Shown in pieces: positions 29,337-38,270 of a stretch of 64,000 bases of DNA; position 1 is the stretch's first letter, and every line of letters starts with the position of its first letter. Source of the stretch: Dyadobacter sp. 676. GTDB lineage: Bacteria > Bacteroidota > Bacteroidia > Cytophagales > Spirosomataceae. The position numbers and the translations under genes were made by a program. The notes under the pieces were generated by a model. That model saw only the letters and a list, made by a program, of their open reading frames with translations. It was not told the DNA's origin and ran no database searches. The stretch is taken from contig NZ_CP159289.1 in assembly GCF_040448675.1 (NCBI RefSeq), forward strand, positions 6,865,001 to 6,929,000, read 5' to 3'.

Positions 29337-29666
29337 TCAGCTCATAGACGTCCCTGAGTCGGACTGGCTCAAAAGACCTAAGGCTTTTTTTAGGATTTCA
29401 CGGTCGGTTTTCAGGCGTTCATTTTCAGCACGCAGTTTAGCAACTTCCGCAGCCAGTTTCGCTGCTTTGTCGTTGCGATCTGCTTCGCTATTCGATTTTG
29501 TCTTTTTTGTTGCCATTCTCTTCCAACGATAGAGAAGATTCTCGGCAATTCCAAACGCCTCCGAGATTTCCTTGGCGCTCCTGCCGGAAGCCAGCATTCT
29601 GGTCATTTCCTCTTTGAACTCAGCATCGTAGTTCCTACGAATTTTTACCGATTTGGGGTCTTTCAT
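29337..29666 (-). CDS. IS3-family transposase orfA
   Basis: A 109-residue HTH_Tnp_1 protein (YDAEFKEEMTRMLASGRSA, then EISEAFGIAENLLYRWKRM) with a coiled-coil tail (LAAEVAKLRAENERLKTDRE). It belongs to the IS3 element whose orfB is cut by the IS66 insertion, and is itself intact. Confidence 0.87.
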   Translation of the reverse strand: MKDPKSVKIRRNYDAEFKEEMTRMLASGRSAKEISEAFGIAENLLYRWKRMATKKTKSNSEADRNDKAAKLAAEVAKLRAENERLKTDREILKKALGLLSQSDSGTSMS

Positions 29667-29712
29667 TTTGCATCAGGTTGTGCAAAAATGTGTGCCGATT
29701 TTCGGATCCACC

Positions 29713-30295
29713 TCAAAGAATACCTAATAGCTAAATTATAAGGAATAAATGCATGTTGAACATATAGATAAAGACCGTACAACGGCATACAAAATGTATG
29801 GATTATTCCCGATGCTAGTTTTTTAGGAAAGACGTGGGCTAAGCCAAGAGAACCAAGATATGACCAATACAACCCCATCTCACTAAGTATTAGCAGGTAC
29901 CCGTGTTTAGCTAATGCCATTGACAGTCCCTTCTTTTGATACATTGCTGCCAGTAAAACTAATATTGGCGGAACCATGATTGCCTGTTCTTTAAAACCAA
30001 AAGCAGCAACTAAGGACCCGACAGTACTTAGGTTCCTTAAAAAATATGATTTTTCAAGGTTTTTCGCAAATGAAATTAATGCAACTAGCGAAAATAAAGT
30101 ACAGCCAAGAATTTTTGAGGCAGCAATCCAGGAAATAACTTCTGCATGTACAGGTAAAATAGCAAAGAAAAGGGCAGCATACAAGGCACTTTCATTTCCA
30201 TAACTTGCGTTAAACAAAGACAATACAATACAAATTAACCGGTACGTTAGGAGACAATTTGTGATATGAAAAATTAGCCCCATTATATAATGCAT
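29713..30295 (-). pseudogene. truncated multi-pass membrane glycosyltransferase-like (TMTC/GT39-like) gene
   Basis: About 190 residues of a hydrophobic protein with several membrane segments. The segment FFAILPVHAEVISWIAASK resembles the HPVHVEAVAWISGRKD loop of TMTC/GT39-like dolichyl-type mannosyltransferases. Both ends are lost: the C-terminus runs into the IS3 inverted repeat at 29712, and the N-terminus stops at about 30295, where an unrelated gene on the other strand begins. No start of the original protein is visible, so this is a relic. Confidence 0.65.
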
Positions 30296-31408
30296 TGCGA
30301 CGAGTAGTTACCCCAATCCGTCAGGGATACAATACGAGTAACGGGATTGCTAACATAGCGACTGCAGTTCAAGGAAGCACAGGAGGAGCTAACAGGCTTG
30401 GCATAGGCCATAGCCTGGGAGGAACGGCCGCGAGACAAGTCAGTTTCTGGAACAATTTGCACTGGAGAGGCATAGTAACCATGGGATCACCTTTGCGAGG
30501 TGCAAAAATATCTGCATCGGCTTCGGATGGAACAAACACTGCGTTCATCAACAATGGTATCGACCGGATGATGGCCGGACCGGGAGTTGGAGCAGGAACA
30601 GCACCTCCAATCTTTCCGAACCTAGGAATACTAATCCACCAAGTGAGTATTCTCGGCCAGCTTTTTTTCCGGCACGCTTGCGTCCAAAGCGAACAGTACG
30701 TTAATGAATAGCTTCGGGCTCGTGGGACAAACCGCGGTAGATTTGCACCCCAATAGTAACTATCAATCCGGCGTCCAATTTCAGGGTGCTACCGTACCGA
30801 AAATACTTATTTGGGGAAACGAAGTTTACCCGCTTTTATGGCGAACTGTCGGTACTTATTCTTCTGACAATGGAACTGATGATCAGGGAGTAAGTATTGC
30901 GTCGACTGCCGCTGATATTTATAATACAATCGCAAATGGTGAGGAAGCATTGAGTTGGGCAAACCTGCCCATGCATGGGTTCCATCAATGGCGCAAGGGC
31001 AAATGGGAAGAAGGTAAAAACTGGGTTAACAATGACTCAAACGCCGGATGGGAGGAAGTGATTGGTTCTAATTATACAGAATTGGTCTCATGGTATGAAA
31101 CTGTTGTAACGTGCGATGCAAACCAATGGCAAGCGTGCTATGCATCAAGTCCCCCACCCGGTTATTGTGATGACTACTGTACAGATCAGGTATATCATTT
31201 TTATACCGTGTACCATGACTACCCGAGTGACGGAGTAGTAACCCAACGATCAGCGACGAATGATGGAGGAAGCTGGCAAGGAATCCACCTGGAAGCTCCC
31301 AACACAAATCATGGCGAATTTAAACGACCGGATAGGGTAAGACCGACGTTGGATTGGGTTTTCAATAACGGTGACCAAAGTGGTCACTTCCAAATTGACC
31401 TCAGATAA
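30295..31408 (+). pseudogene. lipase-fold alpha/beta hydrolase, N-terminally truncated and frameshifted
   Basis: The 5' end abuts the relic at 30295, so the N-terminus of the hydrolase is missing. The first part has the nucleophile elbow GIGHSLGGTA and IVTMGSPLRGA. One extra base in the T7 run at 30662-30668 shifts the frame. The rest reads on to a likely acid (YPSDGVVTQRSA) and base (NTNHGEFKRPDR). Those three sites make a credible lipase-type Ser-Asp-His triad. With one T removed the frame is open for about 370 codons. The stop TAA is directly followed by the ATG of a lipoprotein gene. In secreted effector loci, lipase effectors are often paired with a lipoprotein immunity gene. That analogy is inference. 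Confidence 0.7.
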
Positions 31409-32710
31409 ATGCGTAAGCTACTATTTATATTGTTCTTCTCCTGGTTGCAGAGCTGCAACCAGGAGAAGATTGGTACCCAGGTCGACAAGGATGGCGTGGT
31501 TACTAAAATGCCCTTTTTATGGAAATCCCGTATCTCGGACGGTGCCCGCTTGTCAGCAATATCAAGAGGATATTTAGTTGATGAGAAGGGGCTTCTTTGC
31601 GTGGCAATGAAAAATTCTACGCCGCCGGAAGGCTATGGTGACAATTTCCTACAACTTAAAGACATGCAAACAGGAAGGAACATTTGGGAATGGGACGACC
31701 TGTTCGACAAAAGGATCGCCAACACCATTCGTCAGGGCATTGATGTTCAGAAAGGCAGGATGCTTTTACATGATGGGCGATCCCGGTATTTTGTTGACAC
31801 CGATGCAGGCAAGACCATATGGAAAGGGAAGAGCGAGCTACCTGGTATTGGCCCACACGCTTCCTTTCTTGACGACCGTTACTTTATCAAAGCGTCCGAC
31901 CCAGAAATAATGGCGCTCGATATTGCCAAAGATGCTATTTATGAGGGTAATTATCAGAATGGCGACCTGCGACAAATCGCAATGCCGAAGTATAGCGATG
32001 AGTATTTTAAGAAAGTTGATGGTCGCGTGGATATGGGTGGTGCGATTGTAAACTTTCATGCATTCAAAAAGGACGGGAAAAGCTACTTGATCATACCCTA
32101 CGCGGAGCCGGGTCCGGTAGTAAAGTACTCTAACGTACATGCCCTGTTCGGCGTGTATGATCTGGATACAAGAAAATGGATATATGACCGAATTCCTATG
32201 GGTATTAGTGAAGACGGCACAACTGCGAGCGTCGTGCCCGTTATCGACGGCGACTTTGTTTATATGACTTCGCGCGCCACTGTGGATTGTTATGAGGTTA
32301 TGACTGGTAAAAGGGTTTGGCAAACGCGACTAACAGAAACCAACACAACTGCATTGGATTTGATTGTCGACGGCTCAAACCTACTCATTAATTCGGGCGA
32401 CGCCACATTGTACTGCTTGGATAAAACGACGGGGGCGAAACGCTGGTCGCTACCATCAAGCGCATTTGCAAGTGATCTCTACTGTCAAGACGGCACGGTG
32501 TATTGGATCGCCACTAATGCGCTGCGGGCTGCCGATATACAGTCCGGGAAAATGTTGTGGAACATGGAATCGCCGGACAAATATGAAGAGGGACGTTCCG
32601 ACTCCTGGTTTTGGGGATTTGTTACCGGATTACCCGCATATAGCGGAAACAAAGGTAAAATATACGTGAGTACGAATTTAAATATCTATGCGTTTGATGC
32701 TGTAAAATAG
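31409..32710 (+). CDS. PQQ-like beta-propeller lipoprotein
   Basis: A 433-residue predicted lipoprotein: signal peptide with lipobox LQSC (Cys 16), then repeated propeller blades of the PQQ/quinoprotein type (DMQTGRNIWEWDD, YEVMTGKRVWQTRL, LDKTTGAKRWSLPSS, DIQSGKMLWNMES). Such proteins act as binding scaffolds on membranes; enzyme residues are not evident. The ATG touches the stop of the lipase-like gene, so the two are coupled. The downstream side is an IS256 remnant. Confidence 0.8.
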   Translation: MRKLLFILFFSWLQSCNQEKIGTQVDKDGVVTKMPFLWKSRISDGARLSAISRGYLVDEKGLLCVAMKNSTPPEGYGDNFLQLKDMQTGRNIWEWDDLFDKRIANTIRQGIDVQKGRMLLHDGRSRYFVDTDAGKTIWKGKSELPGIGPHASFLDDRYFIKASDPEIMALDIAKDAIYEGNYQNGDLRQIAMPKYSDEYFKKVDGRVDMGGAIVNFHAFKKDGKSYLIIPYAEPGPVVKYSNVHALFGVYDLDTRKWIYDRIPMGISEDGTTASVVPVIDGDFVYMTSRATVDCYEVMTGKRVWQTRLTETNTTALDLIVDGSNLLINSGDATLYCLDKTTGAKRWSLPSSAFASDLYCQDGTVYWIATNALRAADIQSGKMLWNMESPDKYEEGRSDSWFWGFVTGLPAYSGNKGKIYVSTNLNIYAFDAVK

Positions 32711-32749
32711 CATCCCGCCTGAATGGAAAATATTTTGGAGGGATTATGC

Positions 32750-32925
32750 GTTAGTGTAAATTCCAAATGGGGGCTGGGGAGAACTTATAGCCTGACCCTG
32801 TCTTCAAAAATAGTTAAAAATTGATTTAGGGTCATGCCCCAATCCGGAAGGCATGGTCCACTTTTTAGAGGCCCCTCTGAGCGACAGACAGATAGGCTTC
32901 AATACCGCATCATCTGTAATAGCAA
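32750..32925 (-). mobile_element. IS256-family end remnant
   Basis: About 175 nt that match, with many small differences, the left end of the IS256 element at 7493-7675, including AGCCTGACCCTGTCTTCAAA and CTTCAATACCGCATCATC, which encodes the C-terminus of the transposase. It stops at 32925. It has the same orientation as the 7.5 kb copy and lies at the other edge of the accessory block. Confidence 0.85.
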
Positions 32926-33201
32926 CTACTTGATCTGACAGGTAAGGGTTAAAACAACCCGTCACCTTTTCAGGCGCGTTTGAGACTGGTGGTTGTGACT
33001 TATCCGTCGCTATTCACATCCAACACCTCTTCGCAAAACAATGGATAGCCTCTTAACCGCGATCGGCCGGACGGTCAGCGAAATGCTCCCCATAAAAAGC
33101 ATCCCGACAACGATTCGTTATTGCAGGGCCCGTAAGCACCGTATCAGCGACAGCATGGCAATGTTACGGGAAAAGCTCTTCACCAAAACGAGCTGTGGCT
33201 T
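32926..33201. other. intergenic, no gene seen
   Basis: Between the IS256 remnant and the SRPBCC gene terminator I see no convincing coding sequence. Base composition becomes GC-rich at about 33010, where the ordinary chromosome seems to resume. Confidence 0.45.
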
Positions 33202-33240
33202 AAAGCAAAAAGGGACGGCAGTCGCTGTGACTGCCGCCCT
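33202..33240 (-). terminator. terminator for the SRPBCC gene
   Basis: Read on the minus strand: stem AGGGCGGCAGTC / GACTGCCGTCCCT with a 5-nt loop, followed by TTTTTGC. It lies 55 nt after the stop of the SRPBCC gene. Confidence 0.75.
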
Positions 33241-33295
33241 AAATAATAATCGTCTTTGCCGGTACTGTGCCCGCCGGTAAAGCCTCACCTTATTA

Positions 33296-33745
33296 TCAGG
33301 CATCCGGTATGTTGGGTTCGACCAATTTCGTAAGTTTTTCCAGGGATTCCTGCCAGCCAAGGTAACACATTTCGGCTGGTATTGCGGCAGGAATTCCTTC
33401 CTGTGAAATTTTGAGCTCGGTACCAACCAGGGTTTGCGTCAGCCAAACGGTGGTAACCATTTCACCGGGCAGGTTCGGGTCGTCGAATTTATCTGTATAC
33501 CTGAGCAGTTCGTTCGGTTTGACTTCAAGGTATTTCCCACCGAATGAGTGGCCGTTGCCGGTAGTAAAATTATGAAAGGACATCCTGAACGAACCACCGG
33601 GCTCTACATTCAATTCATGGACAGTGCAAAGAAAGCCGTATGGCGGAAGCCAGGAAGCCAGGGCCAGGTCCTGGGTAAATGCCTTGTACAATTTTTCAGG
33701 GGATGCCTTGATCACCCTGTGCAGGGAAACGCTGTTTGTTGACAT
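33296..33745 (-). CDS. SRPBCC / AHSA1-type domain protein
   Basis: A 149-residue protein of the START-like SRPBCC superfamily (activator of Hsp90 ATPase homologue 1-like). The N-terminal strand and helix pattern LHRVIKASPEKLYKAFT and the block GKYLEVKPNELLRYTDKF are typical, as is the terminal helix GWQESLEKLTKLVEPN. Members bind hydrophobic ligands; the ligand is unknown. It is monocistronic with its own terminator. Confidence 0.87.
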   Translation of the reverse strand: MSTNSVSLHRVIKASPEKLYKAFTQDLALASWLPPYGFLCTVHELNVEPGGSFRMSFHNFTTGNGHSFGGKYLEVKPNELLRYTDKFDDPNLPGEMVTTVWLTQTLVGTELKISQEGIPAAIPAEMCYLGWQESLEKLTKLVEPNIPDA

Positions 33746-33915
33746 ATGATCGTGTTTTTTAATCCTACTCTTCTGGCTTTTCGGTTGCGCCCGTTTTTAA
33801 AGTGGTACTGCTCCACTGAATACAACAGCACAAAGATGATAATAAAGTATAGGCTTAAAGGAGGGAGTTTGCGACAATTTCCGGGGTAATTTACGGCACA
33901 CCACGAGCCGGATTC

Positions 33916-34791
33916 CTATTTTTTCCATCGCTTGTGGGTCCATAGCCAGCCATACGGTTCTGCAACGATATTGTCTTCGAGACAGGCGACATACTTTCTG
34001 GTTATTTCTTCCTCTCTTGTGGACTGCGCTTGAGCACATATCGGCAGGCACGTTACTTTGTAATATCCCTTTGCCAGCAACGTAACGTGCAGGAATACAA
34101 CCGCCGATTCACTCTGGCGGGCCAGCCTTTCCATACCGGATATGACATAAGTCGGCTGGCCAAATAGTTCGAGCCTGATCCTTTCGTCTCCGCCTGACGG
34201 GCACTGATCTGCCAGGAACAGGTACACGGCTGGCAGCGGGCCTTTGCTAAGGATATGGCGCGCTACCTGCTTGTCGGGTATCAGCTTCATACCGAACCGC
34301 GCCCGGACTTTGATCATTAGCTTGTTCATTGCCTGCGAGCGCAGGGGCTTATACACTGCGTACATACGCAGCCCGAGTTTGTAGGGCATGAAATTCAGCA
34401 TTTCCCAATTTCCGCAATGCCCCATACAGGCAATGACATTCTTTCCCGCTTGCACGTGCGCGCTGATAAGCTCGGCGTTCTCAAGAACAATCCGTTTGTC
34501 AAGCACCGCTGCCGGCGCCGAAATGCCTTTCAGGATCTCGGCGAAATAGGCGGTGAAACAGCTGTAAAACTTCTTGACAATGCAAATTATCTCCCCATAC
34601 CGCTTGTCAGGAAAGCAGCGCGCCACGTTTTGAACCACCACCGCTTTCCTGTATCCGGGGATATAGTAAGCAAGGAAGAATGCCAGGGTAGCTATGCCGT
34701 ACAGAAACGACATCGGGGCCAGACTTAACGCATATGCCAAACCATAGACGGCCCCTACTCCCATGTCTTCGAATGTCTTTTTGATTCTCAT
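33916..34791 (-). CDS. lipid A biosynthesis acyltransferase-like protein (LpxL/HtrB family)
   Basis: A 291-residue membrane-associated acyltransferase. An N-terminal hydrophobic segment (LYGIATLAFFLAYYIPGY) is followed by the catalytic block CMGHCGNWEML (HxxxxE type), by FLADQCPSGGDERI and by the late motif EPYGWLWTHKRWK, all hallmarks of lysophospholipid/lipid A acyltransferases. It would add an acyl chain to a lipid A-like or other outer-membrane lipid. I chose the ATG at 34791 because it overlaps the TGA of the upstream gene (ATGA), which signals translational coupling. A start 15 nt earlier is possible. Confidence 0.87.
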   Translation of the reverse strand: MRIKKTFEDMGVGAVYGLAYALSLAPMSFLYGIATLAFFLAYYIPGYRKAVVVQNVARCFPDKRYGEIICIVKKFYSCFTAYFAEILKGISAPAAVLDKRIVLENAELISAHVQAGKNVIACMGHCGNWEMLNFMPYKLGLRMYAVYKPLRSQAMNKLMIKVRARFGMKLIPDKQVARHILSKGPLPAVYLFLADQCPSGGDERIRLELFGQPTYVISGMERLARQSESAVVFLHVTLLAKGYYKVTCLPICAQAQSTREEEITRKYVACLEDNIVAEPYGWLWTHKRWKK

Positions 34792-35714
34792 AGCTTGAAG
34801 TCCCATTTCAAGCCTATGGACGCATATGGAGACGCAGAAAAGTAGTAGTCATTATTGGAAGCAAACATTCCCTTCAAGGTCCTGTCGCTATACGCAGCCG
34901 GACGATATAGATTCAGGCCGACCATGGCAGACGCCGTCAGTCCGGTCTTGCCGAGCTTCACCTCGGGACGCAGCCCTGTGACAATGTATTGGTGCGAGAA
35001 TATGACATCTTTGCCCTCTTTTTCGAGCAGTGCCATTTGCCCGTTCATTTCAAATGCCCACGAAAGTTTCAAATTGTCATTGAACCTGTAACTCGCCGCA
35101 ACATCCAGGCCATCGACCAACTCGGCGCTGACATTGAACTTCCCGTGGTGTTTCCAGTTCACATAAACGGCCGGAAATACCATCGGATAACCCAGGGAGC
35201 TGTTCAGTGCCAGGCCACCTCCGACAGCCAGGTTTGGTTTCAAATGGCGGATAAAAACAACACCGGCACTCCCAAGCACATTCCTGAATCTGATCTTCGA
35301 AAAATCGGTGGACGGAGTAAATACTCCCATGCCCACACCGGCCCTGACCGACCATTTCCCGTTTAGCGGCCGCAGGTGGTAAACACCCAATTGCAGGTTC
35401 ATGATCTCCGAAACCATCTCGCCCCCGAATTTCTCATTGCCAAGCGAGGCGTAGGCACCGCTGAGACCCACGCCCCAGGCGGTGGGACGATTATTTTCAT
35501 TCATTTTCGTGGACAGCGGAATATTCACGGCGCCCTGATATATGATGGCAGACCCCTTGCTATCACCAATTTTTTCTTTCGGTTTGTCTCCGTTTGGCAG
35601 AAACCAGTAACCCGAATTTCCGATGAACTCCGTTTTAAAAGAGACTTGTTGCGCGTTCGCTTCCAGGCAAAACAAGGACCCGAGCATTGCCGCAAATAAT
35701 GATGCTGATTTCAT
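34788..35714 (-). CDS. outer membrane beta-barrel protein (DUF6268-like)
   Basis: A 308-residue protein with signal peptide (1-21, ending ANA) and alternating amphipathic strands through to the end (ASPYASIGLKWDFKL), the layout of a monomeric outer-membrane barrel. It resembles the DUF6268 family of Bacteroidota by overall pattern. The function is unknown. It overlaps the acyltransferase gene by 4 nt, so the pair is probably one operon. Confidence 0.75.
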   Translation of the reverse strand: MKSASLFAAMLGSLFCLEANAQQVSFKTEFIGNSGYWFLPNGDKPKEKIGDSKGSAIIYQGAVNIPLSTKMNENNRPTAWGVGLSGAYASLGNEKFGGEMVSEIMNLQLGVYHLRPLNGKWSVRAGVGMGVFTPSTDFSKIRFRNVLGSAGVVFIRHLKPNLAVGGGLALNSSLGYPMVFPAVYVNWKHHGKFNVSAELVDGLDVAASYRFNDNLKLSWAFEMNGQMALLEKEGKDVIFSHQYIVTGLRPEVKLGKTGLTASAMVGLNLYRPAAYSDRTLKGMFASNNDYYFSASPYASIGLKWDFKL

Positions 35715-35866
35715 GACTTCGACCGTTACCGGCGTTTACATTTATTTCATTTGTCAGCAAAAGTGAGCCGAACAATGCAACATCGAAAGGCATAAACCAT
35801 CGGGTTCGGAATGGGCAGGTCGAAGTGCAGAATACAGGGAATGGAATTGTGAATGCCGGTTGTTAG

Positions 35867-36622
35867 CTATTCAAGAACACCGTCCATCCATTTCAGAAAG
35901 TCCGGAACGCGTACCCGGCTCACCAGCACTTCATGCGGGCATGCCGGCGAAAAGGAAAGCTGCAAGCGGCTATTGAAATATTTGGCTACATTTTCAATCG
36001 CTTTTACATTGCCGATGCAGTTTCGGGACACACGAAAAAACAACTGGCGATCCAGCTGCTGTTCAATCTGGTCCAGCGTGTAATTAACGATATATCGCTT
36101 GTCGTTGAATGTGTGCAGAAACACCACACCGTCTTCGCTGTAAAAATGAGCGATATCGGTCGTTTCTATGTAATGATAGTTTTCTCCTTTCGAAATCAGG
36201 AAACGGTTTTTCTTACCGGCTGGCAACAGCTGCTTAAATCGCTCGGAATTAGATTGGTATGAATGATTATGGAAAATATTCTCGAATTTGATCAGTGCCG
36301 ATTCCAGTTCAGTTTCCTCGAAAGGTTTTAGCAGGTAGTCGATGCTGTTTAATTTGAAGGCCCTGATCGCATGCTCGTCATAAGCAGTCGTGAATATAAC
36401 CGGGGTTATTACTTCTATGTGGTTGAACATCTCGAAGCAACTGCCGTCGGCGAGCCTGATATCCATCAGAATCAAATCAACATTTGATGTTTTAAGGAAT
36501 GCTATGGTATCAACCACCGTCTTGGTTTGTTTCTCCAAAATGTAACCTGGACGCAAAGCGGTCATCATGCGCTTCAGTTCTTCTGCGGCAAACCGCTCAT
36601 CTTCTACAATGAGGTATTTCAT
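35867..36622 (-). CDS. LytTR-family response regulator
   Basis: A 251-residue regulator. The receiver domain (1-120) has the acidic pair ED (7-8), the phospho-acceptor Asp 54 in LILMDIRL, Thr in FTTAYDEHA and Lys in YLLKPF. The LytTR DNA-binding domain (about 145-248) has HYIETTDIAHFYSEDGVVFL and FFRVSRNCIGN. It overlaps the histidine kinase gene by 4 nt and is its partner. Targets are not visible; the neighbouring outer-membrane operon is the nearest candidate. Confidence 0.93.
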   Translation of the reverse strand: MKYLIVEDERFAAEELKRMMTALRPGYILEKQTKTVVDTIAFLKTSNVDLILMDIRLADGSCFEMFNHIEVITPVIFTTAYDEHAIRAFKLNSIDYLLKPFEETELESALIKFENIFHNHSYQSNSERFKQLLPAGKKNRFLISKGENYHYIETTDIAHFYSEDGVVFLHTFNDKRYIVNYTLDQIEQQLDRQLFFRVSRNCIGNVKAIENVAKYFNSRLQLSFSPACPHEVLVSRVRVPDFLKWMDGVLE

Positions 36623-37647
36623 GGCTGAATATAAGGGACTTTCACGATGAACTGACTGCCGGTGTGCTCCACGACAATTTCTTTACCATGCAACTCATAC
36701 TGCTTTTTCAGGTATTTCAATCCGATACCGCTTTTGTCCGCGTTGCTGGTTGGCTGTACCTGATTTTCCACCGTAACATATTCGCTTCCGATCGTGATTT
36801 GTATATCCAGAGGCGCTTCTTCGGTTGCAACATTGTGCTTGAATACATTCTCCAAAAGAAGCTGCATGGTAAGGGGTACGATCTTATTGCTTTCAAATGC
36901 GCCTGGTTTATGAACCTTAAAAGTGAATGCGTTTTCAAACCGCATCTGCATCAGGAAAATATACGAGTCAAGTGCTTCCATTTCTTCTGCGACCGTTACG
37001 GCAGTTCGCTGGTTCAGGGAAAGTACGTACCGGTAGCTTTTGGAAAGCGCCTTGGTAAACTTGTTGGCATTCTGCGGGTTCAGGTAAATCAATGAAGAGA
37101 GCACATTTAGTGAATTGAACAAAAAATGTGGGTTTATCTGTGCTTTCAATGTCTCGTGCTGAAACAACAGGACTTCACGCTTCGCCTTTTCGGAGTCGGC
37201 GATCGCCTTTTGTTCGGATCGGAAATAATATATCAGCTCAAAAACCAGCAATATGGGCGTATTGGTGAGCATTCCCAAGGCAAATTTGGTTGCAAACGAA
37301 GGCAGTCCCGCCGCGGGAACAAGAAGTATGTTGTAGATCGTAAAATCGAAAAGCCATATCAGCGTCAGACATATTAATATCAGCCCTGCCAGGTCCGCGG
37401 CAATCCGGTACAGTATATTTCTGGAATACGGCAGGTGCTTATTCAAAAATATCAACAGGTTGTAATCCACCACACACATCGTAAATACCACAATGTAGTG
37501 GGCCGTTAACTGGACGGCAAACTTTTCCCATAAATCATCCTCCATCACAATGTTGCTCAGCAGCATCTGGCATAAGGCATACAGCAGCGATGAAAAGATG
37601 AAAATGAAAACGTGCTTTACGTTAAAACCGCTTATTTGGCGTATCAT
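36619..37647 (-). CDS. LytS/YehU-type sensor histidine kinase
   Basis: A 342-residue kinase. Four membrane helices lie in the first 150 residues, then a coiled segment and the His_kinase domain with the phospho-acceptor in QINPHFLFNSLNVLSSLIY. A degenerate HATPase region follows (LTMQLLLENVFKHN as N-box, SGIGLKYLKKQYE as G-box). No extracellular sensor domain is evident, so the membrane part itself may sense. It is coupled to the response regulator by a 4-nt overlap. Confidence 0.92.
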   Translation of the reverse strand: MIRQISGFNVKHVFIFIFSSLLYALCQMLLSNIVMEDDLWEKFAVQLTAHYIVVFTMCVVDYNLLIFLNKHLPYSRNILYRIAADLAGLILICLTLIWLFDFTIYNILLVPAAGLPSFATKFALGMLTNTPILLVFELIYYFRSEQKAIADSEKAKREVLLFQHETLKAQINPHFLFNSLNVLSSLIYLNPQNANKFTKALSKSYRYVLSLNQRTAVTVAEEMEALDSYIFLMQMRFENAFTFKVHKPGAFESNKIVPLTMQLLLENVFKHNVATEEAPLDIQITIGSEYVTVENQVQPTSNADKSGIGLKYLKKQYELHGKEIVVEHTGSQFIVKVPYIQP

Positions 37648-37925
37648 CAGTGTCGGAATCGATGAAGGCGGAAAAGTAGGATATTACCGGCAGACCATTT
37701 GTAAATCTCTTTATTTTTCCGACGAACTTCATTATTCGGGGGATGAATTGTTTAATACCTTCTCCACGGTGAACACAAGCAACGTCGCTCCGTTGGGCGT
37801 AAATAATAGCGGCGATGTTGTAGTTCTCCGGGGTGCCGTTCCTTCATTCAGGGTTACGGGAGTGGTTACAACACGTGTGCTACCAGTTCAACGTTGATTC
37901 TCAGGCGAATCTATCGCTAACGTCA

Positions 37926-38084
37926 TCATAGCCCGGTTGCCCGTAAACGGTTCAGTATACAGGAGTTATCCACCGTCACAGATGTATATAGCGATCTCCG
38001 TTGTTCGTCTCTTTTTGCACAAGAGACGTAACTCACCCCAAAAATGAATAGTAACGCAATGAGTGGCGACGGGCGGTTTTTCAT
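37926..38084 (-). CDS. possible small lipoprotein
   Basis: A 52-codon frame starting MKNRPSPLIALLFIFGVSY with lipobox SYVSC and a charged tail (AKRDEQRRSLYTSV). The signal sequence is convincing but the remainder is short, so it may be the surviving 5' end of a larger broken lipoprotein gene. The frame extends upstream without a better start. Confidence 0.35.
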   Translation of the reverse strand: MKNRPSPLIALLFIFGVSYVSCAKRDEQRRSLYTSVTVDNSCILNRLRATGL

Positions 38085-38228
38085 GGCAAAATTTTGTGAT
38101 TTGATGTGGAACCGCCGCGGAATAAAAAGGTTACAACCATTGTTATTTTTTCCCCGTGGCAGTAACTTTTGGCTCAAAAGCCCCCTTTTTTGTCGCGGAT
38201 CGCCTCTATAATATTTGATGTCTCAACC

Positions 38229-38236
38229 TACTTTTG
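38229..38236 (+). promoter_or_regulatory. possible -7 promoter box (TACTTTTG)
   Basis: This matches the Bacteroidota -7 consensus TAnnTTTG, 34 nt before the ATG at 38271. A TTTG lies upstream but at 11 nt, shorter than the usual spacing to the -33 box, so the assignment is weak. Confidence 0.3.
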
Positions 38237-38270
38237 AACCTGTATCCTTGAAGACCAAAACAAAAACCAA

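Larger units (their letters stand above)
26141..29712 (-). mobile_element. IS3-family element interrupted by an IS66 element
   Basis: The ends share an imperfect inverted repeat: left, reading inward, TGGTTCCGTTTTGGTTTACA; right, reading inward on the minus strand, TGGATCCGAAAATCGGCACA. The orfA lies near the right end and orfB is split by the IS66 insertion at 26764-29027. Without the insert the element would be about 1.3 kb, normal for the family. I see no clear target duplication, so the limits may be off by a few bases. Confidence 0.75.
37648..38270. other. intergenic stretch, little recognisable
   Basis: About 620 nt between a kinase gene and a reductase gene. The only candidate coding unit is a short lipoprotein-like frame (37926-38084, minus). 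The part at 37740-37900 looks compositionally like coding sequence but has no frame I can defend, so it may be a decayed gene. Confidence 0.4.
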
